Positions 13,352-17,891 of a stretch of 17,891 nucleotides of DNA are shown in pieces (the stretch's first letter is position 1; each line of letters starts with the position of its first letter). Below the pieces are notes generated by a model. That model saw only the letters and a list, made by a program, of their open reading frames with translations. It did not search any database and had not been told where the DNA came from. This DNA comes from Micrococcales bacterium (GTDB lineage Bacteria > Actinomycetota > Actinomycetes > Actinomycetales > Dermatophilaceae). The stretch is from positions 1 through 17,891 of the forward strand of contig PMJN01000233.1 of assembly GCA_003157445.1 (NCBI GenBank), in the 5' to 3' direction. A program made the position numbers and the translations under genes.

Positions 13352-14170
13352 TCAGTGGCGCGCCTGAAGGACCGAGCGGCGCGTGTCCACGACCGTCACC
13401 TCGTCGCCACGGGTCACGATGAGGCCTCGGCTCGCAATCTCAGCGAGTCCTGCGATGGTGTCATCGTCCAGCTGGTCCGCATCACTGAGCAGTGCTGTAA
13501 CGATCTCGAACTGATCAGGGGTGAAGAGCGACGCGGCGAGTGCCTGTTCGATCCGCGTTGGGTAGAGCGCCCCGACATTGGGGTGCTTGCGGACTAGCTG
13601 GTTCAACATCGGCTGGCTCGGATCCACCCCGGCGTACCGGTCGGGCGTCGTCACGCCGAGATCAAGGATCCGACCGGTCCCACAACCTACGTCCAGGACC
13701 GCAGGCGGGAAGTCGCCACTCAGCGAGGCGACCGCGGCGCGGAGGGTCCTGGTCATCTCGTCGGACGCCGGATGCAGCCGGTCGTACGCCGTCGCGAGGC
13801 TGTCATAAGGAGTCTGGAGACTGGAGTCGGTCGACGGCGCGTTCTGCACGCCGTACAACCGGTCGGTGGTCGACTGGTTGATGAGGTTTGTCTCCGTGAC
13901 TTCGCGGTCCATCGTCCACCACTTCAACCGCCCGTCAGGGCTCATGAGGTAGATGCTTGTCATGCCGTAGAACTTCGCAGGCCTGCCGAAGGTGTGGATC
14001 ACTCTTCCGGCGCGCACATAGTCGTCCTTGGTCATCTCGGGTGTGCGTCCGAGCACCACGTAGCTGTGGGGTGCTTTCTGGGCGTAGGTGCTCGCGAACG
14101 TCCAATCCAGCGCGGGTGCGAGCCCGACCCACCAGTCAAGGTCTGCCTGCACGATCCGGTCCTGCTTCAT
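13352..14170 (-). CDS. class I SAM-dependent methyltransferase with extra N-terminal domain
   Basis: 272 residues. Residues 1-110 form a separate domain (LDWWVGLAPALDWTFASTYA, then HSYVVLGRTPEMTKDDYVRA) with an aromatic-rich pair FYGMTSIYLMSPDGRLKWWT and EVTETNLIN. Residues 120-272 are the methyltransferase: YDSLATAYDRLHPASDEM, motif I AVLDVGCGTGRILDLG (157-172), the acidic residue of motif II in YAGVDPSQPML (Asp183), and a truncated C-terminal half. The C-terminal domain is shorter than a typical 200-250-residue class I enzyme. ATG 14170 is preceded by AGGG and AGGA. Substrate unknown. Confidence 0.8.
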   Translation of the reverse strand: MKQDRIVQADLDWWVGLAPALDWTFASTYAQKAPHSYVVLGRTPEMTKDDYVRAGRVIHTFGRPAKFYGMTSIYLMSPDGRLKWWTMDREVTETNLINQSTTDRLYGVQNAPSTDSSLQTPYDSLATAYDRLHPASDEMTRTLRAAVASLSGDFPPAVLDVGCGTGRILDLGVTTPDRYAGVDPSQPMLNQLVRKHPNVGALYPTRIEQALAASLFTPDQFEIVTALLSDADQLDDDTIAGLAEIASRGLIVTRGDEVTVVDTRRSVLQARH

Positions 14171-14269
14171 CGTCCTAGCCCTACCCTCATTCGCCCGGTT
14201 CAGCTCACCGAAAGCATGCCATCGCCCTCCGACAGAGCCCGACGGCCTGAAGTCTCATCCCCGAACGGT

Positions 14270-14400
14270 CCTCCTGTCATAGCCGCGGTGGGTGTTCGTT
14301 CTTGTCCGTAGACCGATCCCGCTACGGAACCCGAATGTCCCATGCTGCGTCCTATCGGCCGTGTTCCGCGCGGCTGCTTCGAACTGCCGCACCTACAGTC
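14270..14400 (+). repeat. interspersed palindromic element 9
   Basis: Starts CTCCTGTCATAGCCGCGGTG (the TGTCATAGCCGC word is shared with element 7, at similar distance from the centre). The centre is CCGATCCCGCTACGGAACCC (14311-14330), then ATGCTGCGTCCTATCGGCCG. It stands between divergent genes. Confidence 0.5.
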
Positions 14401-14405
14401 GGGCC

Positions 14406-15026
14406 ATGGCCATCATCCACAACGCGACGCTGAATCCATCCAAACTGAACTTGCTGAACGACTGGCTGCCGAGCCGGCCCTGGTTCACCGGGGTGGCGGA
14501 CGTCCAGCGCGTGGGTGCCTACCGCTTCGATGATCCAGCCGGCGAGGTGGGCATCGAGGCTTTCCTCCTGCAGGCCAGTGACGGGTCAGTGCTGCACGCG
14601 CCGTTGACCTACCGGGGCGCGCCGCTGGCCGGGGCGAAGGAGTTCCTCATCGGCACCACCGAGCACTCCGTTCTGGGTAGGCGCTGGGTGTACGACGGGT
14701 GCGGCGACCCGGTCTGGGCGACGGCGCTGGCAAAGACGGTGCTCACCGGCGGCACCCAGGCCGAAGAGTTCGTCGACGTGGACGGCCGCCTCCAACCGCG
14801 CGAAGCCACGGCGACGGTCCGGGGAAGCGGAACGGCCGGCACGCAGGTCGCTGAGATCGACGCGGTGAGCTGCCACGATGAGGGCCTGACGACGCTCATT
14901 CGAGCCGACATGCTCGAACTGGTCGTCATCCGCGTGGTCGGAGCCGACGTGTCGGCCGCGCAGACACTCACCGGTCGCTGGTCCGGGGGTGGACCCGCGG
15001 TGCTGGCCGGCGTGCGACCGATCTAG
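14406..15026 (+). CDS. stand-alone maltokinase N-terminal cap-like protein
   Basis: 206 residues from ATG 14406. It begins MAIIHNATLNPSKLNLLNDW, then LPSRPWFTG, and contains GAYRFDDPAGEVGIEAFLLQ, LTYRGAPLAGAKEFLIGTTE, HSVLGRRWVYDGCGDPV and a C-terminal VVGADVSAAQTLTGRW. This matches the cap domain found in front of the kinase in actinobacterial maltokinase (Pep2/Mak) and as separate proteins. In maltokinase the cap belongs to a maltose-to-maltose-1-phosphate enzyme of the GlgE pathway. Here no kinase domain follows, so the function is unassigned. High third-position GC, no strong Shine-Dalgarno. Confidence 0.8.
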   Translation: MAIIHNATLNPSKLNLLNDWLPSRPWFTGVADVQRVGAYRFDDPAGEVGIEAFLLQASDGSVLHAPLTYRGAPLAGAKEFLIGTTEHSVLGRRWVYDGCGDPVWATALAKTVLTGGTQAEEFVDVDGRLQPREATATVRGSGTAGTQVAEIDAVSCHDEGLTTLIRADMLELVVIRVVGADVSAAQTLTGRWSGGGPAVLAGVRPI

Positions 15027-15068
15027 TCGACCCGGGCCCTGTCCTTCACGTTGACGACGCCTGAACGA

Positions 15069-15082
15069 CGCGCATTTGCGCG
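15069..15082. terminator. hairpin after the maltokinase-cap-like gene
   Basis: CGCGCA-TT-TGCGCG, a perfect 6-bp stem 43 bases after the stop. There is no T-run, so it is a candidate terminator only. It lies in the gap with the convergent antitoxin gene. Confidence 0.35.
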
Positions 15083-15179
15083 GCACACACGTACCGTCCG
15101 TTCAGAGCCGCGCACAGCGCGCTTGTGTCGCATGCCGATCGTCATACGGGACGCTCATTAGCGGGGTACGCGCCTGTGG

Positions 15180-15614
15180 TCAGGCGCTTTGGTGTCTGTC
15201 GAGGTAGCTGGCGAGGGCCTCGCGCATGACCTCGGAGGGCTTCAGGTGGGCGCGGCTGGTGTAGGCGGTTAGGCGCTGGTCCAGGTCCGCTGGCAGGCGG
15301 ACCTGCCTGGAGCGGGACCTGCCTGTTCCGGTGGTGCCGGTCAAGGTAGGGCGGCCTCGGCCGCGGGTCTTGGCAAGTTCGTTACGGGTGAAGGCCTCGA
15401 ACGGGGAGTCCTGGGCTGGGTCAGCGGGTAGAGCGGCCGCCAGCAGTGCGCGGACGCCCTCGTGGCGTGTGTCGCGGCTTGCGGGCGTGCTGGTCTTGGC
15501 TGCCTCGGCAAAGGCGGCGGTGGCGTCTGGGGTCTGGGCCCAGTCGGCGAGAGCGTCGTAGTCCATATCGATGTCGTTGGTGTCTGTGTTGTTGGTAGGG
15601 CGGGTGTTCTGCAT
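15180..15614 (-). CDS. ribbon-helix-helix antitoxin
   Basis: 144 residues, second gene of a two-gene minus-strand unit. An N-terminal acidic, Thr/Asp-rich segment (1-35) is the likely toxin-binding region. A middle helical part (52-83) and a basic RGRGRPTL linker precede the C-terminal ribbon-helix-helix DNA-binding fold (102-140): SRQVRLPADLDQRLTAYTSR then AHLKPSEVMREALASYLD. The RHH is at the C-terminus. ATG 15614 has AGGAG at ten-base spacing. It follows the toxin stop by 43 bases. RHH antitoxins usually repress their own operon through the upstream palindrome. Confidence 0.8.
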   Translation of the reverse strand: MQNTRPTNNTDTNDIDMDYDALADWAQTPDATAAFAEAAKTSTPASRDTRHEGVRALLAAALPADPAQDSPFEAFTRNELAKTRGRGRPTLTGTTGTGRSRSRQVRLPADLDQRLTAYTSRAHLKPSEVMREALASYLDRHQSA

Positions 15615-15657
15615 GGTGGGTGCTCTCCTGACGGCGAGAGTCGAGGTGGTGGGGGCG

Positions 15658-15924
15658 CTAGGTGAAGAGGTCGAGGTTGCGCTGCTGCGCGGCCTGGACG
15701 TGGAAGATGACCAGCGTGCGGCCTTGTCTGACGACCATGACTTCGATCAGCGGCACCAGGACGTCGGGTGTGGACGGTGGGCCGATGTAGAGGTCCGGCG
15801 CCGGTCCTGACGTGCGACTGGCGGCGGTGAGCGGCCCGTAGCGACAGTTCAGCATCGCGTGGATGGCGTCTTGCTTGGTGTAGCCGTGGCGTGCGGCCGA
15901 CGTGGTGAACTCGATCCCCTGCAC
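15658..15924 (-). CDS. toxin of type II toxin-antitoxin pair (BrnT/RelE-fold-like)
   Basis: From GTG 15924 the product is 88 residues: VQGIEFTTSAARHGYTKQDA, then a Gly/Pro loop, a strand DLYIGPP, and EVMVVRQGRTLVIFHVQAAQ then QRNLDLF. The HGxT entry, the two central strands and VIFH near the end fit small BrnT/RelE-like nuclease toxins. Toxin-before-antitoxin order matches BrnTA. A GTG at 15942 (V-R-Y-N-I-Q) is also possible, but TACAAT sits at -12 to -7 of GTG 15924, the exact geometry of a leaderless actinobacterial transcript. No Shine-Dalgarno precedes either GTG. Confidence 0.7.
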   Translation of the reverse strand: MQGIEFTTSAARHGYTKQDAIHAMLNCRYGPLTAASRTSGPAPDLYIGPPSTPDVLVPLIEVMVVRQGRTLVIFHVQAAQQRNLDLFT

Positions 15925-15930
15925 CTGAAT

Positions 15931-15963
15931 ATTGTAGCGCACTATTTAGTTTGATTTGATAGT
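15931..15963 (-). promoter_or_regulatory. toxin-antitoxin promoter and likely operator
   Basis: On the minus strand TACAAT (15931-15936) forms a -10 whose start point would be the G of GTG 15924. Upstream, ACTAT (15941-15945) and ATAGT (15959-15963) form an inverted repeat with a 13-base AT-rich spacer, plausible half-sites for the RHH antitoxin. No clear -35 is seen. This AT-rich patch stands out from the GC-rich surroundings. Confidence 0.5.
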
Positions 15964-15983
15964 ACCAAAATACGTCAGTGGGG

Positions 15984-16100
15984 GTTGGGAGACAACCCTT
16001 ATGAGGATCCCGCTACGGGACGACCAGCGTGGCGTTGAACAACACCGTCAAACGTTCCGCAGACCGTTCCGCCATCGGGACGGTCAGGACTTGGTCCGCT
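15984..16100 (+). repeat. interspersed palindromic element 10
   Basis: A hairpin GGGTTG-GGAGA-CAACCC (15982-15998) is followed by the centre GAGGATCCCGCTACGGGACG (16003-16022), then CCGTTCCGCCATCGGGACGG (16065-16084), matching the GTTCCGTAATCGGGACGG word of element 5. It lies between the toxin promoter and the zinc-knuckle gene. Confidence 0.6.
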
Positions 16101-16204
16101 GCCTCGCACCGGGGTTCTCTACCTCCCCAGCCCTGTTGCTGAGAAGAATGAGCCCGTATGTCCTGCGGGCGGCTAGAGCCTCCGACGTGTTAGATCGGGG
16201 GGTG

Positions 16205-16603
16205 ATGCTGGAACAGCGGAGGTCATGTGCCGTTTGCGGCCGCGACCTTCTTTGGTCGCAGCGCCGCGACGCGAGGTTCTGCAGTGCCCGGTGTCGCCAA
16301 CGCAACTTCCGCAGCGGGCAACGCTTTCCGCGGCTTCCTTCCGAAGTGCGCCGTGACCAGCTGGATAGCACTGAGCTGCGTTCCTTCAGGGATGACATGC
16401 CCGCGATGTGGAAGTTCAGCGACGTGGTCTTCATCGAGTACTCCAGCCCGGTCCCCTGTTTCAGCTGCCGAGTCCAAGGCACTGAGGTCCTCGGGTTGCT
16501 CTACCGAGTTCGCAACAAAGTACCCAGTGAATTCGTGGCCGTGTTCTGCAGCGAAGACTGTCTGCTGAACGCAGTCCATGACACGAGATTCGCCGGCTCG
16601 TAG
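16205..16603 (+). CDS. double zinc-knuckle small protein
   Basis: 132 residues from ATG 16205, with a G-run (GGGGGGTG) directly upstream; GTG 16202 and ATG 16149 are alternatives. Two matching cysteine sets are seen: C8-x2-C11 with C26-x3-C30 (CAVCGRDLLWSQRRD, then RFCSARCRQRNF), and C85-x2-C88 with C115-x3-C119 (CFSCRV, then FCSEDC). Each CxxC...FCSxxC unit is a treble-clef or FCS-type zinc knuckle, so the protein probably has two structural zinc sites. Such modules usually bind nucleic acid or protein. No catalytic domain is visible. Confidence 0.75.
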   Translation: MLEQRRSCAVCGRDLLWSQRRDARFCSARCRQRNFRSGQRFPRLPSEVRRDQLDSTELRSFRDDMPAMWKFSDVVFIEYSSPVPCFSCRVQGTEVLGLLYRVRNKVPSEFVAVFCSEDCLLNAVHDTRFAGS

Positions 16604-16644
16604 GCTCCCCGGACCGCATCAAGCCCGTACGCGCGTAACGCCTA

Positions 16645-16705
16645 CAGGCCCCTGACCTGCGGATCCTCGGTGGACGCGGAATCTTCGTGCTCGCGGTGCT
16701 GGACG
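16645..16705 (+). repeat. possible partial element 10b
   Basis: CTGCGGATCCTCGGTGGACG then CGGAATCTTCGTGCTCGCGG resembles the centre-right half of element 8 (GGATCC, TTTCGGACG, CATCTTCGTGGCGC). Partial and weak. Confidence 0.3.
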
Positions 16706-16732
16706 ATTGTGACCAAGTACAGAGAGGCTGTT

Positions 16733-16754
16733 GGGCCGTTCGCACGAACGGCCC
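16733..16754. terminator. strong hairpin, 10-bp perfect stem
   Basis: GGGCCGTTCG (16733-16742) and CGAACGGCCC (16745-16754) pair with two bases between. A second, smaller hairpin CCTG/CAGG follows. It is located 130 bases after the zinc-knuckle gene and 65 before the next start. It is a candidate terminator or operator; there is no T-run. Confidence 0.5.
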
Positions 16755-16819
16755 CCTGCTACAACAGGAGGCCGTTCTGGACCCGTCGCTCCCAGCATTA
16801 GGACGAAGGGATTCCTGCA

Positions 16820-17011
16820 ATGAAGGTACGGCACAAGCGAGGCTCGGTCGACCCCCGTGAGGGTTCCTCTCGGGACCCGAACTGGGCGACAGCACTGGTG
16901 CTTGGCGCTCTCGCCATGGGCACGCTGGTCATCACTGGCTCACCACACGATGTGCCGGTCGTGGTGGGCGCAGTGGTGGTGGCACTTGGCGTCTCCCCGC
17001 GCGACAGGTGA
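16820..17011 (+). CDS. small two-helix membrane protein
   Basis: 63 residues from ATG 16820, with AAGGGA about eight bases upstream. A basic/acidic hydrophilic start (MKVRHKRGSVDPREGSSRDP) is followed by helix 1 (22-39, ATALVLGALAMGTLVITG), a short SPHD turn, and helix 2 (45-58, VPVVVGAVVVALGV). It ends SPRDR. The layout is like the two other orphan small membrane proteins in this window (1266-1625 and 9573-9803), but there is no obvious sequence similarity. No family recognised. Confidence 0.6.
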   Translation: MKVRHKRGSVDPREGSSRDPNWATALVLGALAMGTLVITGSPHDVPVVVGAVVVALGVSPRDR

Positions 17012-17049
17012 GGTCGCTGACACGACCCAATCAGCCGAGCCACTGGAAG

Positions 17050-17190
17050 TTCAATCTCAGCGGAGCCATCCCGCTCCGGGACGAGCAAAACCATGTTTGT
17101 GCCAGTTCGGAACGGTCTCCGCGCGTGCCCGTAGCGGGTTCCCTGATTCGGACGGACGGTCTTGAAGTCGCGGTCCTTGGCGGCGGTATG
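17050..17190 (+). repeat. interspersed palindromic element 11 with 46-bp exact repeat
   Basis: Centre CATCCCGCTCCGGGACGAGC (17068-17087), then AAAACCATGTTTGTGCCAGT, TCGGAACGG, CTCCGCGCGTGCCCGTAGCG, and 46 bases (17138-17183) identical to 10171-10216. Same orientation and layout as element 7. The left arm is poorly conserved, as in element 7. Confidence 0.75.
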
Positions 17191-17232
17191 ACGCGCCTTG
17201 CATACCCCGGAGTCTGGCGACGGCGCCGGGAT

Positions 17233-17415
17233 CTAGGGGCGCAGCCAGTTGCCGAGCTCGGCGTCGACGAGCAGCTCACGGGCTTCTGCCTCGTGGTCGT
17301 CCGGAACCAGGATCCTCTCAAGGGCGCACCCGTTGCTCCTTCGTGTCGCTCGGCTGCGAGACTCTGCCCGTGTCTCAGATATCAGCATCGTTGCGATTCC
17401 GCTGGTTGACTGCAC
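17233..17415 (-). pseudogene. possible remnant of a DUF2007-like small protein
   Basis: The minus frame ends LERILVPDDHEAEARELLVD then AELGNWLRP at TAG 17233-17235. The acidic helix and VLVP-type strand look like the tail of a small signal-transducing DUF2007-type protein. The N-terminal half from GTG 17415 (VQSTSGIATMLISETRAESR) does not match that fold, so only the C-terminal about 30 residues look genuine. It overlaps the upstream region of the divergent GNAT. Confidence 0.3.
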
Positions 17416-17891
17416 CGTCGATGGTGGACGAAGTCATGCAGGCCCAACTGCTCTCCTGCTGGCGAGACGTATCCAACGCAGGAGGTGCTGTCGGCTTCCC
17501 GTTCCTGCCAGTTACAACAGAGCAGGTCAGGCCGGCCATCGATGCGTTGATCGGATCGCTAGACCCGTCCCTCAATCGCATCCTGGTGGCAACTGTCGAT
17601 CAGAGGCTGGCCGGCTGGCTGGTTTTGGTGGGGAACGCGGACCTGCTGACTGCTCACTGGGCCCGGGTGCTGCGTGTGCAGACCGCTCTGGAGTACCGCG
17701 GAGCCGGAGTCGGTCGCGCACTGATGCGCGAGGTCGAGCGGGCCGCCAGGGACGATCTTAGACTTAACCATCTGCACCTGGAGCTGCGCGGGGGTATGGG
17801 CCTGGAGCGCTTCTATGAGAGCTGCGGATGGTGCGAGATCGGTAGCTGGCCCGAGGCGCTATGCCTTGACGGGAACGAACTGCGCGACGAG
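17370..17891 (+). CDS. GNAT-family N-acetyltransferase (runs off the window)
   Basis: An open frame to the last base, 174 codons so far. From GTG 17370 it reads VSQISASLRFRWLTAPSMVD then EVMQAQLLSCWRDVSNAGGA, VGFPFLPVT. The CoA motif is RVQTALEYRGAGVGRALMRE and motif B is GGMGLERFYESCGWCEIGSW. ATG 17421 (MVDEVMQAQLLSCW) is the nearest alternative start, but residues upstream of it fit the family better. Neither has a strong ribosome-binding site. The missing end is probably fewer than 15 residues. Substrate unknown; element 11 lies just upstream. Confidence 0.75.
   Translation, partial: MSQISASLRFRWLTAPSMVDEVMQAQLLSCWRDVSNAGGAVGFPFLPVTTEQVRPAIDALIGSLDPSLNRILVATVDQRLAGWLVLVGNADLLTAHWARVLRVQTALEYRGAGVGRALMREVERAARDDLRLNHLHLELRGGMGLERFYESCGWCEIGSWPEALCLDGNELRDE

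Noticed and set aside
1..17891. Classical integron cassette array with attC sites
   Set aside because: No integrase in the window, gene orientations are mixed, and the palindromes do not end in consistent RYYYAAC/GTTRRRY boxes.
1..17891. CRISPR array
   Set aside because: The repeats are long, diverged, far apart and separated by genes; no short regular repeat-spacer pattern is seen.

Overview
The window is GC-rich DNA whose genes look actinobacterial: a DUF2510 motif protein, several GTG starts, Actinomycetota-type lipoproteins, a stand-alone maltokinase-cap-like protein and a probable leaderless toxin transcript. I cannot name a genus. It reads as an accessory region, not a core operon region. 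Genes are mostly single, short, in both orientations, and separated by unusually long non-coding stretches of 150-550 bases.

Layout. 1-1000: gene ends and remnants around a DUF2510/zinc-ribbon protein (292-789, minus). 1266-2282: a two-helix membrane protein and a VOC-fold protein (both minus). 2570-4188: a GNAT acetyltransferase and a zinc-free MDR oxidoreductase (both plus). 4404-5859: a GNAT lacking its N-terminus (minus), divergent from a secreted amidase lipoprotein (plus). 6217-7331: a 33-residue leader ORF coupled by ATGA overlap to a hypothetical helical protein. 7432-8115: an amber-interrupted gene and a small uncertain ORF (minus). 8409-9125: a lipoprotein. 9573-9803: a small membrane protein (minus). 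10346-11956: an FRG-domain protein with three 44-residue N-terminal repeats. 12486-13235: a DUF6994-like protein. 13352-14170: a methyltransferase with an extra N-terminal domain (minus). 14406-15026: a stand-alone maltokinase-cap-like protein. 15180-15924: a toxin and ribbon-helix-helix antitoxin (minus). 16205-16603: a double zinc-knuckle protein. 16820-17011: a small membrane protein. 17370 to the end: a GNAT that runs off the window.

The unifying feature is non-coding. At least eleven intergenic places carry related imperfect palindromes, many built around a GGATCC or GGGATCCC centre flanked by CCGTAGC/GCTACGG-like arms. They fall into at least three sub-types that share arms in different combinations. 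The best copy (5966-6100) is an inverted repeat with arms of about 67 bases. Two copies about 7 kb apart (10171 and 17138) share 46 identical bases. Nearly every module in the window is bordered by one of these elements.

Gene content (acetyltransferases, VOC, toxin-antitoxin, small membrane proteins, orphan hypotheticals) resembles a cassette array or adaptive island. I see no integrase and no canonical attC boxes, and orientations are mixed, so a classical integron is not supported. The element family is the most likely undescribed system here. What it does (recombination site, non-autonomous mobile element, or bidirectional terminator) cannot be decided from this window alone. No metabolic pathway links the genes, and most appear to be independently transcribed.
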